This document shows, one piece after another, positions 8,877-18,521 of a stretch of DNA of 64,000 nucleotides (positions are counted from its first letter, which is position 1; each line of letters begins with the position of its first letter). A program made the translations under genes and the position numbers. This DNA comes from an uncultured Prevotella sp. (GTDB taxonomy: Bacteria > Bacteroidota > Bacteroidia > Bacteroidales > Bacteroidaceae). The stretch is taken from contig CAJOIW010000006.1 of NCBI GenBank assembly GCA_905234845.1, forward strand, positions 21,806 through 85,805, written 5' to 3'. A model generated the notes under the pieces. That model was not told where the DNA came from. It did no database searches and saw nothing but the letters and a program-made list of their open reading frames with translations.

Positions 8877-9563
8877 CTAATCTTTCTTCCGCGATGTACG
8901 GGCAATAATCATCTGACCGACTCCGAGACAGGCGACAAGAATACCTATGCCAACGAGTCCATGGGCTCCCATAATCCAGAAGAGTGCCATAAGTCCTACG
9001 CCGATAGATGTATTTCTGACACCGCGCTGCCACATATCGTTCTCAGCATTGCGGGCAGCCACCTCATTCGTTTCCATCCCAGGAGCAGGGGGTGGCCCGG
9101 AAGCATTTCCCATATCGGCCATACGTTGCTCGCGGAAGTCAACATTGCGGTTATGGCGCTTAATGAGGTAGCGCAGAAGCATGATGACAATGATGACAGG
9201 CAGCAGCAGGAACAGGAAGGCGAAGATGAGGCAGACAACTATAATGACGACAATGGCCCAGATATTCTCCCTGTTTTGTTTGGAAACAGCAGAGAGCCAT
9301 GAGAACGGGTCGTCATAGTCATCGGGGTTAATACTGATGTCATCATCCGAGGCATCGGTTTCGTCGAAATCAGACGGAGCGACAACCGTAGTGTCGGAGT
9401 AGGCAACAACTTCGTCATTAACCGTTGCACTATCACTTACTACAGGTGTCTGCGGTTTGCTGACAACGGTTGTCGGCTGATGATGACGGTGCTTAGGTCT
9501 TGCGTCTACGTTAACAAGCCCGAGCGTGAGCAATAGGCTCAATACTATCAGATACTGTTTCAT
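8877..9563 (-). CDS. Exported membrane protein of the sigma-factor operon (DUF6249-like)
   Basis: 228 residues from the ATG at 9563; a GTG at 9587 would add MKLKKSKK, but the ATG places the signal peptide (MKQYLIVLSLLLTLGLVNVDA) correctly. After an Asp/Thr/Ser-rich extracytoplasmic stretch (~20-85) comes a membrane segment (~97-125), a short basic segment (LLRYLIKRHNRN) and, after ~175, two more hydrophobic segments. It is the first gene of the minus-strand operon, 9 bases before the sigma factor. The DUF6249 name is from memory of such neighbours; function unknown. Confidence 0.65.
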   Translation of the reverse strand: MKQYLIVLSLLLTLGLVNVDARPKHRHHQPTTVVSKPQTPVVSDSATVNDEVVAYSDTTVVAPSDFDETDASDDDISINPDDYDDPFSWLSAVSKQNRENIWAIVVIIVVCLIFAFLFLLLPVIIVIMLLRYLIKRHNRNVDFREQRMADMGNASGPPPAPGMETNEVAARNAENDMWQRGVRNTSIGVGLMALFWIMGAHGLVGIGILVACLGVGQMIIARTSRKKD

Positions 9564-9641
9564 TTTCTTTGATTTTTTAAGTTTCACAAATTCAAATTAT
9601 CTGCATTTTCTATCCGTTAGACGAAAGAGTTGCCGATTTTG

Positions 9642-9672
9642 TTGCAAAAGTGCGAATATTTTTTTAATTTTG
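9642..9672 (+). promoter_or_regulatory. Bacteroidetes-type promoter for the rRNA methyltransferase gene
   Basis: TTG (9642-9644), 20-base spacer, TAATTTTG (9665-9672). It lies inside the longest open frame, so the TTG-started form (9630) is not the real start. Confidence 0.75.
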
Positions 9673-9692
9673 CAAGGCAAAAGCGGAAAATC

Positions 9693-10940
9693 ATGAATCT
9701 GCCAGACGATTTTTTGCATGAGACCAGAAGCGCGATGGGCGAGTGCCTCTTCGGGCTACTGATGGATGGAATGAAAGCGGAGCCGCCTGTAAGCATACGG
9801 GTGAATCCCCTGAAGGGCACTGCCCCAGCCGATGGCGAGCAAGTGCCATGGTGCAGGTGGGGTTATTATCTGCTATCACGTCCGACTTTCACTTTCGATC
9901 CTCTGCTTCACGCAGGCTGCTACTATGTGCAGGAAGCCTCATCGATGTTTGTAGATCACGTTGTCCATCATCTCCTGTCCTCTCCATTATCACCCATCAC
10001 CCACCCATCATCACCTATATTGGCCCTCGACCTTTGTGCAGCCCCAGGTGGAAAATCCACCGCATTATCGTCAGCCCTGCCCGAAGGAAGTATGCTGATT
10101 AGCAATGAAACGGTGCCAAAGCGCGCTCGGATATTGAGTGAGAACATGCAGAAGTGGATGATGCCAGAGGGGAATCCCTATATCACAAACAATGCGGCAC
10201 ACGATTTCCAAAAGACGAAGCTCCTGTTCGACCTGATTCTCTGCGATGTACCCTGCTCAGGCGAGGGAATGTTTCGCAAAAATGAGAGAGCTATTGAGGA
10301 ATGGTCGCTTGCCAGCGTGAAGAGATGCCAACAACTGCAGCGGCAGATTGTCTCCGACATCTGGCCCTGTCTGCGTCCAGGAGGAGTAATGATTTACTCA
10401 ACCTGCACGTTCAACATTCATGAGAACGAGGAGAACGTGGCTTGGATAGCCAAGGAGCTTGATGCCGAAACCATAGAAATTCCTGTGGAAAGCGAGTGGA
10501 ACATTACAGGCCCACTAACAGGGAGTCATCCTGTCTGCCGATTTATTCCCGGCATTACACGAGGCGAAGGATTGTTCATGGCAGTATTGAAGAAGAAAGG
10601 GCTCAACACCGACGACAATTTCCAGTTCAAGCGTGAGATAACAGGTAAGGTAAAATGCTCCCGTCTAAAGATTGTCCCCAATGATTTTCTTAATGCATAC
10701 AGAGAGGTCGCCAAGACACCTGCCCATTGCGCAGACCTTTCCTACGAACAGGCTATTGCCTATCTGCGGGGCGAGGCCATCGTCTTACCACCCGACACCC
10801 CGCGCGGTATGATAGTCGTCAGTTATCAGGGGCATCCACTTGGTCTGGCGAAGAACATTGGGAACCGCGCCAACAATCTCTACCCCAAAGAGTGGCGCAT
10901 CAAGAGTACGCACATTCCTACCCAGGAGTTCAGAAATTAA
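9693..10940 (+). CDS. NOL1/NOP2/Sun-family rRNA m5C methyltransferase (RsmF/RsmB-like)
   Basis: 415 residues from ATG 9693, chosen because the promoter lies at 9642-9672. The SAM-binding motif is [14 protein letters not shown] (~105-118). The two cysteines needed for cytosine-5 methylation are in DVPCSGEG and STCTF. The C-terminal ~130 residues resemble the RNA-binding extension of RsmF-type enzymes. Between the N-terminal part and the SAM domain is a Ser/Pro/His-rich insert (~93-106, [15 protein letters not shown]) coded by CATCACCC-type repeats, like the insert in the nearby sigma factor. It probably methylates 16S rRNA; the target site cannot be read. Confidence 0.88.
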   Translation: MNLPDDFLHETRSAMGECLFGLLMDGMKAEPPVSIRVNPLKGTAPADGEQVPWCRWGYYLLSRPTFTFDPLLHAGCYYVQEASSMFVDHVVHHLLSSPLSPITHPSSPILALDLCAAPGGKSTALSSALPEGSMLISNETVPKRARILSENMQKWMMPEGNPYITNNAAHDFQKTKLLFDLILCDVPCSGEGMFRKNERAIEEWSLASVKRCQQLQRQIVSDIWPCLRPGGVMIYSTCTFNIHENEENVAWIAKELDAETIEIPVESEWNITGPLTGSHPVCRFIPGITRGEGLFMAVLKKKGLNTDDNFQFKREITGKVKCSRLKIVPNDFLNAYREVAKTPAHCADLSYEQAIAYLRGEAIVLPPDTPRGMIVVSYQGHPLGLAKNIGNRANNLYPKEWRIKSTHIPTQEFRN

Positions 10941-10965
10941 AACGTTAAGGAGTTTACAACAAAAT

Positions 10966-11760
10966 ATGAAACAATATCTCAATCTGCTCGACCGCATCCT
11001 GACGGAGGGCACAAAGAAAGAAGACCGAACGGGAACGGGAACGCTCTCAGTGTTTGGCAATCAGATGCGTTTCAATCTCGAAGAGGGCTTTCCGCTGCTG
11101 ACGACAAAAAAACTACATCTGAAGAGTATTATCTATGAACTGCTTTGGTTCTTGCGCGGTGACACAAACGTGCACTGGTTGCAAGAGCGCGGCGTGCGCA
11201 TCTGGAACGAATGGGCCGATGAGAACGGTGAGTTGGGACCTGTCTATGGTCACCAGTGGCGTTCGTGGCCCGACTATGAAGGCGGGACTATCGATCAGAT
11301 TCAGCTAGTGCTAGACCAGATTAAACATTCCCCAGACTCGCGCCGTATGATAGTTTCGGCCTGGAATGTGGCTGAGGTAAACAAGATGGCCTTGCCCCCA
11401 TGTCACACGATGTTCCAATTCTACGTGGCTGACGGCAAATTATCACTCCAGTTATACCAGCGCTCGGCTGATACGTTTCTCGGTGTGCCGTTCAACATCG
11501 CATCATACGCACTCCTACTGCTGATGATGGCACAGGTGACAGGACTACGTCCAGGAGAGTTCATCCATACCACCGGCGACACCCATCTTTACCTGAACCA
11601 TCTTGAGCAAGCCCGCCTGCAGCTCACACGCACACCACGGCAACTACCCGTGATGCGACTGAACCCTGACGTGAAGGATTTGTTTGCCTTCAACTATGAG
11701 GATTTCTCATTGGAGAACTACGACCCCTGGCCGCATATCAAGGCAGAAGTGAGTGTGTAA
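10966..11760 (+). CDS. thyA: Thymidylate synthase
   Basis: 264 residues, the same length as the E. coli enzyme. It converts dUMP to dTMP using methylene-tetrahydrofolate. The start is the ATG at 10966 with AAGGAG at 10947-10952; upstream in-frame codons belong to the preceding gene. The catalytic Cys lies in [12 protein letters not shown], and [20 protein letters not shown] and [12 protein letters not shown] form the dUMP and folate sites. It is followed 19 bases later by folA, which regenerates the dihydrofolate it produces; the pair forms the usual dTMP operon. Confidence 0.98.
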   Translation: MKQYLNLLDRILTEGTKKEDRTGTGTLSVFGNQMRFNLEEGFPLLTTKKLHLKSIIYELLWFLRGDTNVHWLQERGVRIWNEWADENGELGPVYGHQWRSWPDYEGGTIDQIQLVLDQIKHSPDSRRMIVSAWNVAEVNKMALPPCHTMFQFYVADGKLSLQLYQRSADTFLGVPFNIASYALLLLMMAQVTGLRPGEFIHTTGDTHLYLNHLEQARLQLTRTPRQLPVMRLNPDVKDLFAFNYEDFSLENYDPWPHIKAEVSV

Positions 11761-11779
11761 AAGTATTTAGTGTTTCAAC

Positions 11780-12268
11780 ATGATTAGCATTATCGCGGCC
11801 GTAGCCCGCAACAGAGCTATCGGCTATCAGAACAAACTTATTTACTGGCTGCCCAACGACCTAAAGCGTTTCCGGCTACTGACAACGGGGCACACCATTA
11901 TCATGGGGCGCCGCACCTTTGAGTCGTTACCCAAAGGCGCACTTCCTAATAGAAGAAATATCGTACTGAGCCGAAGCAAAAAGGAATTCCCCGGTTGTGA
12001 GAGTTTCCCGTCGCTTGAGGTGGCATTGCAACATTGCAAGAGCGATGAGGATGTCTATATCATAGGCGGCGCGGCGGTCTATGCGCAGGCAATGAAAGTG
12101 GCTGATCGTCTGTATCTGACAGAGATAGATGATACACCCGACAATGCCGATACCTTCTTTCCGCCTTACGGGAGTTGGAAAGAAATTAAGCGTGACTGCC
12201 ATCGGAAAGATGACCGCCACGCTTACGACTATGCCTTTGTCGACTATATGAGAGACGACAACTGTTAG
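11780..12268 (+). CDS. folA: Dihydrofolate reductase
   Basis: 162 residues, typical of bacterial DHFR. It reduces dihydrofolate with NADPH, completing the cycle used by the upstream thyA. Visible motifs: N-terminal IIAAVARNRAIGYQNKLIYW (substrate and Met20-loop region), GHTIIMGRRTFESLP (NADPH site) and VYIIGGAAVYAQAM. The acidic active-site residue is Asp in LPNDLKRF. Its stop is 4 bases from the end of the convergent minus-strand gene. Confidence 0.97.
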   Translation: MISIIAAVARNRAIGYQNKLIYWLPNDLKRFRLLTTGHTIIMGRRTFESLPKGALPNRRNIVLSRSKKEFPGCESFPSLEVALQHCKSDEDVYIIGGAAVYAQAMKVADRLYLTEIDDTPDNADTFFPPYGSWKEIKRDCHRKDDRHAYDYAFVDYMRDDNC

Positions 12269-12272
12269 CCCG

Positions 12273-12752
12273 TTATTTTGTTTTTACCTCTTCGAGTGCC
12301 GATACCCAGTTCGTGTCGATAGAAAATTGTGTGATATAGCCTGGGTTATCTATGTAGGCATAGACCATCTCTTTGTCCATATCATTGAACAGCGCGTTAC
12401 CCGTCGTGGCACCCTTGAATCGCGCCATCACCAACTCACGCTCCTTCTTGTTCTTTGCCTCGGCCAGTTTCTTTACGTAAAGATTCACAAACTCAATCAG
12501 CGCATTTGCCTGCGTGCCAAGCTCAATTACAGTGAAGCCTTCTGTCTGTCCGCCCTTTTCCAAAAGATAGTAGAGTGCATCATACTTGAAACAAGCCACC
12601 TTCCGCTCTTCCAGACCAAGCGACTTGTCGGCAGCTTGTTTTTCGGAATATGTCATCAGCCGTTTCACCTCATTGTAGATTTCTTCCTCCTGTGCACTTG
12701 CACCCATCAAAAAGCTGCATAGCAAGGTGCAAACCATCAATATTTTCTTCAT
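12273..12752 (-). CDS. Small secreted protein of unknown function
   Basis: 159 residues with a clear signal peptide (MKKILMVCTLLCSFLMGASA, cleavage before Gln). The mature part is mainly helical, rich in Lys, Glu and Ala, with no cysteines and no enzyme motif. It is likely periplasmic. The gene stands alone, convergent with folA, and a TAAATTTG promoter box (12805-12812, minus) lies upstream. I recognise it only as a conserved Prevotella-type hypothetical. Confidence 0.75.
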   Translation of the reverse strand: MKKILMVCTLLCSFLMGASAQEEEIYNEVKRLMTYSEKQAADKSLGLEERKVACFKYDALYYLLEKGGQTEGFTVIELGTQANALIEFVNLYVKKLAEAKNKKERELVMARFKGATTGNALFNDMDKEMVYAYIDNPGYITQFSIDTNWVSALEEVKTK

Positions 12753-12804
12753 GCTTTTATTGTTATTTATTTGTTTTCTTTTTTCCTGCTTATCTGAAAG
12801 CGTG

Positions 12805-12812
12805 CAAATTTA
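12805..12812 (-). promoter_or_regulatory. -7 box for the small secreted protein gene
   Basis: TAAATTTG on the minus strand, ~53 bases before the ATG; no convincing -33 box. Confidence 0.5.
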
Positions 12813-12939
12813 GTGATAAAAAGCCGAACAGCCCCTAATCACTGTCATCCTTTTTTTCTTTTTTAATACTTTTTATCTACTCAAAACACTTCCATCCCAT
12901 GCCACGGCATTCATCACCCAAGAAACTAGCCTTCACGGC

Positions 12940-12958
12940 ACGAAAGTTTATCTTTCGT
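12940..12958. repeat. Short GAAAG/CTTTC palindrome
   Basis: ACGAAAG-TTTAT-CTTTCGT, perfect 7-base arms. It matches a module inside the ~103-bp dispersed elements. The rest of the 12753-13066 gap holds only the ileS promoter. Confidence 0.7.
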
Positions 12959-12987
12959 TATCGGAAGACAAGAAAACGAACGTTTCT

Positions 12988-13018
12988 TTTGCGGTCTCAT
13001 TTATTTTTCGTACCTTTG
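12988..13018 (+). promoter_or_regulatory. Promoter of ileS
   Basis: TTTG (12988-12991), 19-base spacer, TACCTTTG (13011-13018); the ATG is at 13067. Confidence 0.85.
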
Positions 13019-13066
13019 CAACCCGAAAAGTGAACATATAATTTAATAAGGTAAAACTACAAAATA

Positions 13067-16000
13067 ATGGCAAAGCGATTTGCAGAGCACAGCGGTCTTG
13101 ACTTGACCGCGACGAACAACAGGATATTGGCACGATGGGAGCAGCTCGACGTATTCCATCGGAGTATTAACGAGCGCGAGGGACAGCCGCAGTTTGTATT
13201 CTTCGAAGGACCTCCGTCGGCCAATGGTCATCCTGGTATCCACCATGTATTGGCTCGCAGTATCAAAGACACTTTCAATCGTTATAAGACCATGCGCGGC
13301 TATCAGGTACACCGCAAGGCCGGATGGGACACACACGGACTGCCCGTAGAACTGGGTGTAGAGAAAGAGCTGGGCATTACCAAAGCCGACATCGACAACC
13401 GCGAGAGTGACAAATACATCTCTACGGAAGAGTATAACCAAAAGTGTCGTGAGAACGTGATGAAGTTCACCGCCGAATGGCGTGAGCTGACCGAGCGAAT
13501 GGGCTACTTCGTTGACCTCGACCATCCCTACATCACCTACGACAACAAATACATTGAGACGCTTTGGTGGCTACTGCGCCAGCTCTACGACCAAGGACTG
13601 CTCTACAAAGGCTACACCATACAGCCCTATTCTCCCGCTGCAGGAACCGGACTCTCAAGCCATGAGCTGAATCAGCCGGGCTGCTACCGCGACGTGAAGG
13701 ACACCACCTGCACAGCTATGTTCAAGATTAAAGATAAGGCCGATTGGTACTTCCTCGCATGGACGACGACCCCCTGGACTCTGGCTGCCAACTCCGCACT
13801 CTGCGTGGGACCAAAGATTGACTACGTGGCCGTTAAGACCTTCAACCCCTACTCGGCAAAACCCGTGACCATCGTCATGGCCGAGGCACGACTCAATGCC
13901 TATTTCAAGGAAGAAGGACGCGACGCCAACTTCGCAGCCTACAAGCAAGGCGACAAGGTGATTCCCTGGAAGGTGATTGCAAGATATAAAGGAACCGATC
14001 TCACAGGCATGCGGTACGAACAGCTCATGCCGATGATACGTCCCATAGGTGATGCCTTCCGCGTCATCGAAGGCGACTATGTAACAACGGAAGATGGTAC
14101 AGGCATCGTACACATCGCCCCAAATTTTGGAGCCGACGATGCGTTCGTGGCAAAGAAGGCAGGTATCTGCCCTATTGTGCTCATCGACAAAAAAGGCAAT
14201 GAGCGTCCTGTTGTCGACCTCGAAGGAAAATACTTCAACGTGGAAGACCTCGATGCTGACTTCGTTGAGAAATACGTGAACCTTGACGAGTGGCTGAAGT
14301 TTGCAGGCCGCTACGTGAAGAATGCCTATGACGACACGCTCACCGAGAAAGACGAGACGCTCGACATCTCCATTTGCATGGATCTGAAAGCACTTGGCAA
14401 AGTATTTAAGATAGAGAAACACACGCACAACTATCCGCACTGCTGGCGCACCGACAAACCTGTGCTCTACTATCCACTCGACTCGTGGTTTATTAAGTCT
14501 ACAGCCAAGAAAGAGCGCATGGCCGAACTGAACAAGACCATCAACTGGCAACCTGAATCGACAGGAACAGGCCGTTTCGGAAACTGGCTTGAGAACCTTA
14601 ACGACTGGAACCTCTCGCGCTCGCGCTTCTGGGGCACACCACTACCTATCTGGCGATCAGAAGACGGAGAGGAAATCTGTATCGGTTCGGTGGAAGAACT
14701 TTACGACGAGATAGAGAAAGCCGTCGCAGTAGGTGTAATGACAACAAACCCACTGAAAGAAAAAGGCTTTGTACCTGGCAATATGAGCCAAGAGAACTAC
14801 GACCGCATCGACCTGCACCGCCCATACGTAGACCACATCGTACTGGTTTCGCCTACTGGCAAGCCCATGAAACGCGAAGCTGACCTCATCGACGTATGGT
14901 TCGACTCTGGCTCTATGCCCTATGCACAAGTACACTACCCCTTCGAAAACCGCGATGCGATAGACAAACGGCTGGCCTTCCCCGCCGACTTCATCAATGA
15001 AGGTGTAGACCAGACACGTGGCTGGTTTTTCACTCTCCATGCTATCGCAACGATGGTATTCGACAGCGTAGCCTTCAAAAACGTTATCTCGACTGGCCTT
15101 GTACTCGACTCGAAGGGCAACAAAATGTCGAAGCACGTTGGCAATGTGATTAATCCGTTTGAGATGATAGAAAAATACGGTAGCGATGCTGTGCGATTCT
15201 ACATGATGACTAACTCGGAACCTTGGGACAACCTGAAATTCGATCCAGAAGGCGTGGACGAGGTTCGTCGTAAACTCTTTGGCACACTCTACAACACCTA
15301 CTCATTCTTTGCCCTATACGCCAATGTTGACGGCTATGACCCGTCGGCCACGATTGGGTCGCAACGAGCTGAGCGTCCTGAAATCGACCGATGGATTCTC
15401 TCATGTCTGAACACTTTGGTGAAACGTGTCATAGAAGATATGGACGGCTACGACCCCACACGTGCCGGACGACTGATTGACCAGTTCGTAAACGATGACC
15501 TGTCAAACTGGTACGTGCGACTGAACCGCAAACGCTTCTGGGGTAAGGAGATGAGTGACGACAAACGCTCAGCCTACGACACACTCTACACCTGCCTGAT
15601 GACCATTGCAAAACTACTTGCCCCATTTGCACCATTCTATACGGACGAACTCTATAAAGACCTCGGAGGTGAAATGGATAGTGTACATCTCGACATGTTC
15701 CCTACCGCTAATGAGGAACTCATCGACAAGGAACTTGAAGCCCGAATGGAAATGGCTCAAAAGATTACCTCCATGACGCTTGCTCTACGTCGCAAAGTCA
15801 ACATAAAAGTACGTCAACCACTACAGCAAATTATGATTCCCGCGGTGAACGATGAGCAACGACAGCACATTGAGGCCGTAAAGGAACTCATAAAGAATGA
15901 GGTCAACGTGAAAGAACTGAACTTTGTTGAAGGTCAGAGTATACTCGTTAAAAAAGTAAAGTGTAACTTCCGTACTATGGGTAAGAAATTCGGTAAACTC

Positions 16001-16462
16001 ATGAAAGGTATCGCCACCCAGATGAACACACTTGACCAAGAGCAAATAGCATCACTTGAAAATACAGGGCAAATAGCTCTAATGGTTGAGGGACAAGAAG
16101 TTATTGTAGACAAAGAAGATGTGGAAATCATCAGCGAGGACATTCCAGGATGGTTAGTTTCAAACGAAGGCAACCTTACCGTAGCCCTTGAAGTTGAGCT
16201 TAATGATGAGCTACGCAAAGAGGGCATGGCTCGCGAACTCATTAACCGTATACAAAACTTGAGAAAAGAAAGTGGCTTTGAGATTACTGACCGCATCAGC
16301 GTTGTCATTGGGTCAAACGAACAGACCGATGACGCCATTGAAGCTTATGGAGATTATATTAAAACGCAAGTGCTGGCTATCGATATTACCATTGCCGAAA
16401 ATGATGGCACCAGAGTGGATTTCGACGATTTTTCAATCAATATTACAATCAATAAGAATTAA
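13067..16462 (+). CDS. ileS: Isoleucyl-tRNA synthetase
   Basis: 1131 residues, class I synthetase charging tRNA-Ile. The HIGH motif appears as HPGIHH (55-60) and the KMSKS motif as KMSKH (686-690), followed by VGNVINPFEMI; the His in place of the second Ser/Arg is a mild variation. The editing domain lies between (TTTPWTLAANSALCV, GTGIVHIAPNFG), and the anticodon-binding domain is C-terminal. It opens an operon-like run (ileS, DksA-like, lspA, DUF4296) with short gaps and overlaps. The promoter is at 12988-13018. Confidence 0.97.
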   Translation: MAKRFAEHSGLDLTATNNRILARWEQLDVFHRSINEREGQPQFVFFEGPPSANGHPGIHHVLARSIKDTFNRYKTMRGYQVHRKAGWDTHGLPVELGVEKELGITKADIDNRESDKYISTEEYNQKCRENVMKFTAEWRELTERMGYFVDLDHPYITYDNKYIETLWWLLRQLYDQGLLYKGYTIQPYSPAAGTGLSSHELNQPGCYRDVKDTTCTAMFKIKDKADWYFLAWTTTPWTLAANSALCVGPKIDYVAVKTFNPYSAKPVTIVMAEARLNAYFKEEGRDANFAAYKQGDKVIPWKVIARYKGTDLTGMRYEQLMPMIRPIGDAFRVIEGDYVTTEDGTGIVHIAPNFGADDAFVAKKAGICPIVLIDKKGNERPVVDLEGKYFNVEDLDADFVEKYVNLDEWLKFAGRYVKNAYDDTLTEKDETLDISICMDLKALGKVFKIEKHTHNYPHCWRTDKPVLYYPLDSWFIKSTAKKERMAELNKTINWQPESTGTGRFGNWLENLNDWNLSRSRFWGTPLPIWRSEDGEEICIGSVEELYDEIEKAVAVGVMTTNPLKEKGFVPGNMSQENYDRIDLHRPYVDHIVLVSPTGKPMKREADLIDVWFDSGSMPYAQVHYPFENRDAIDKRLAFPADFINEGVDQTRGWFFTLHAIATMVFDSVAFKNVISTGLVLDSKGNKMSKHVGNVINPFEMIEKYGSDAVRFYMMTNSEPWDNLKFDPEGVDEVRRKLFGTLYNTYSFFALYANVDGYDPSATIGSQRAERPEIDRWILSCLNTLVKRVIEDMDGYDPTRAGRLIDQFVNDDLSNWYVRLNRKRFWGKEMSDDKRSAYDTLYTCLMTIAKLLAPFAPFYTDELYKDLGGEMDSVHLDMFPTANEELIDKELEARMEMAQKITSMTLALRRKVNIKVRQPLQQIMIPAVNDEQRQHIEAVKELIKNEVNVKELNFVEGQSILVKKVKCNFRTMGKKFGKLMKGIATQMNTLDQEQIASLENTGQIALMVEGQEVIVDKEDVEIISEDIPGWLVSNEGNLTVALEVELNDELRKEGMARELINRIQNLRKESGFEITDRISVVIGSNEQTDDAIEAYGDYIKTQVLAIDITIAENDGTRVDFDDFSINITINKN

Positions 16463-16484
16463 CAAATAAATAAGAATACAGATT

Positions 16485-16865
16485 ATGGCAGAAAAAACAC
16501 GTTATTCGGATCAGGAACTCGAGGAGTTCCGCTCCATCATCAATGACAAACTATCACTGGCCCGCCGCGACTACAACACGATGATGCGCCAGATAAGAAA
16601 TGTAGACGGCAACGATGTTGACGATACATCGCCAACATACAAGGCACTTGAAGAGGGAAGCCTAACCCAGTCGAAAGAAGAACTTATCCGTATGGCCAGC
16701 CGCCAACAGAAATTCATTCAAGGACTGGAAGCCGCACTCGTACGCATCGAGAACAAGACCTACGGCATCGATCGTATGACAGGCGAGCTGATACCGAAGG
16801 AACGTCTCCGCGCTGTGCCTCATGCTACCCTTAGCGTAGAGTCGAAGATTAAAAGCAAGCGATGA
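16485..16865 (+). CDS. DksA/TraR-like protein lacking zinc-finger cysteines
   Basis: 126 residues. The N-terminal ~75 are helical, as in the DksA coiled coil; the C-terminal part keeps the family signature (YGIDRMTGELIPKERLRAVPHATL). The cysteines usually found around this block in zinc-binding DksA/TraR proteins are absent: there is no Cys in the whole protein. It would act at the RNA polymerase secondary channel if it keeps the family function. It overlaps lspA by 4 bases, a common Bacteroidetes arrangement. Confidence 0.85.
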   Translation: MAEKTRYSDQELEEFRSIINDKLSLARRDYNTMMRQIRNVDGNDVDDTSPTYKALEEGSLTQSKEELIRMASRQQKFIQGLEAALVRIENKTYGIDRMTGELIPKERLRAVPHATLSVESKIKSKR

Positions 16866-17542
16866 CGAAGAGGAAACTGTTCACGGAAGGACGGATAGCC
16901 ATACTGCTCATCATAGCTGTCTTACTGATAGACCAGGTTATCAAGATTGCAGTAAAAACCAATATGTGCATTGGTATGGGAAACCATATCCATATCACCG
17001 ATTGGTTCTACATTGAGTTCATAGAGAACAGCGGCATGGCCTACGGCATGACCTTCATTAACAAATTGGCTCTCAGTCTGTTTCGTATCGTAGCCATAGC
17101 CATCATGGGATGGTATGTCTACAAATTGTTGGGACGTAAGCACAGGAAGAGCTATGTCTTTTGTCTTTCGTTCATTCTTGCCGGCGCAGCAGGCAACCTC
17201 TTCGATTCCATGTTCTACGGACTTATTTTCAGTCCTTCCACCCCATTTGAGCCCGCTCATTTTGTTCCTTTTGGCGAAGGCTATGCACCATTCCTTTATG
17301 GCAAAGTGGTCGACATGTTCTACTTCCCTATCATCGAAACCACATGGCCACAATGGATGCCGTTTGTAGGCGGTGAAGAGTTTATCTTTTTCTCACCGGT
17401 GTTCAACTTTGCCGATGCCTGCATCAGCGTGGGAGTGGTGGTACTGTTGATTTTTTTCCGTAAAGACTTGGAAAGTATCAACGAAGTTTTTTCGTTTAGG
17501 AAAAACAAGTATGACAATCATGAGGAACCGTCCGAGACATAA
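16862..17542 (+). CDS. lspA: Lipoprotein signal peptidase (SPase II)
   Basis: 226 residues, longer than the ~165 of E. coli LspA, as usual in Bacteroidetes. It removes signal peptides from lipidated prolipoproteins in the inner membrane. There are four membrane segments. The catalytic Asp residues lie in GAAGNLFDSMFYG and in VFNFADACISVG. The extra length is a ~45-residue loop between them (about 123-170, rich in Pro and Phe). It overlaps both neighbours (4 and 32 bases), and its downstream neighbour is itself a predicted lipoprotein. Confidence 0.95.
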   Translation: MTKRKLFTEGRIAILLIIAVLLIDQVIKIAVKTNMCIGMGNHIHITDWFYIEFIENSGMAYGMTFINKLALSLFRIVAIAIMGWYVYKLLGRKHRKSYVFCLSFILAGAAGNLFDSMFYGLIFSPSTPFEPAHFVPFGEGYAPFLYGKVVDMFYFPIIETTWPQWMPFVGGEEFIFFSPVFNFADACISVGVVVLLIFFRKDLESINEVFSFRKNKYDNHEEPSET

Positions 17543-18515
17543 GCTACTGCTTACCGCACTGGCAATTGTCTTGTTTATGTGCATGGCAGCATGCCGGTCA
17601 AAAGAGAAAGAGCACGTTATCTCCACCCATAAGATGGAGGCCATACTCTATGACTACCATCTCGCACAAGGTCTGGCACAGATGCGCCCAAGCGATGCGC
17701 TCATCATGTTGAAATTTCAAACCGCCATCCTCGACAAGCATGGTGTTTCTCAGGAAGACTTTGATTCTTCAATGGCCTACTATATGCGTCACACCGAGCA
17801 GATGCATGACATCTATGAACGGCTTTCCAACCGACTGAGCGATGAGGCTGTTGCACAAGGATCGTCATTGAGCGAGATAGGAAATGGAGGGATGGCAATT
17901 AATGGTGACACCACTAGCATCTGGAAGGGACAGACTGCCGCCGTGCTCAATCCCTATCCTCCTTTCAACCGCATGGACTTCAATATCAAAGCCGATACAA
18001 CCTTCCATGCCGGCGACCGTGTAACTCTCGATTTTAACACGCAGTTTATCTATCAAGACGGCATTCGCGATGCCATCGCCATGCTCGCGATTACCTTTAA
18101 AAACGACAGCACGGACACACAAATCATCCACGCCAATTCGACCTCACATTATTCGCTCAGCCTCACCGACAACGAACGGCTCGGCATTAAAGCTGTGAGA
18201 GGATTTTTCCTTCTCCCTTCAAGCAACGATTTGACAGACTCTAAGACCACTCTCCGCATGGCTCTCCTCACTGATATCCGCCTAGTGAGAATGCACATCA
18301 TAGAGCCGAAGACACCTGTAAGTATTCCCGAGAGAACAGACTCTACCATACAGAAAAGTATTCCCTCGCCCACCCCACATTCTTCCACACAGGAAATGTC
18401 TCCATCACCCACCTCAAAATACCCCATTCACAAGAAAGAAATACCCCCCCTCAAGAAAACTCCAATCAAGCGACTAGCTCCCGACAGACGAATCATTAAC
18501 CCTCAAAAACCATAA
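17511..18515 (+). CDS. DUF4296 lipoprotein
   Basis: 334 residues. The signal peptide ends in the lipobox FMCMAAC. The N-terminal DUF4296 region (~35-110, MEAILYDYHLAQGLAQMRPS) is followed by a beta-rich part (~145-265) and a Pro/Ser/Thr/Lys-rich tail (~270-334) with CATCACCC-like coding DNA. It overlaps lspA by 32 bases if the ATG at 17511 is used; the ATG at 17520 is also possible. The lspA-DUF4296 pair is common in the phylum. Function unknown; membrane-anchored and facing the periplasm. Confidence 0.85.
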   Translation: MTIMRNRPRHKLLLTALAIVLFMCMAACRSKEKEHVISTHKMEAILYDYHLAQGLAQMRPSDALIMLKFQTAILDKHGVSQEDFDSSMAYYMRHTEQMHDIYERLSNRLSDEAVAQGSSLSEIGNGGMAINGDTTSIWKGQTAAVLNPYPPFNRMDFNIKADTTFHAGDRVTLDFNTQFIYQDGIRDAIAMLAITFKNDSTDTQIIHANSTSHYSLSLTDNERLGIKAVRGFFLLPSSNDLTDSKTTLRMALLTDIRLVRMHIIEPKTPVSIPERTDSTIQKSIPSPTPHSSTQEMSPSPTSKYPIHKKEIPPLKKTPIKRLAPDRRIINPQKP

Positions 18516-18521
18516 AAAAAT

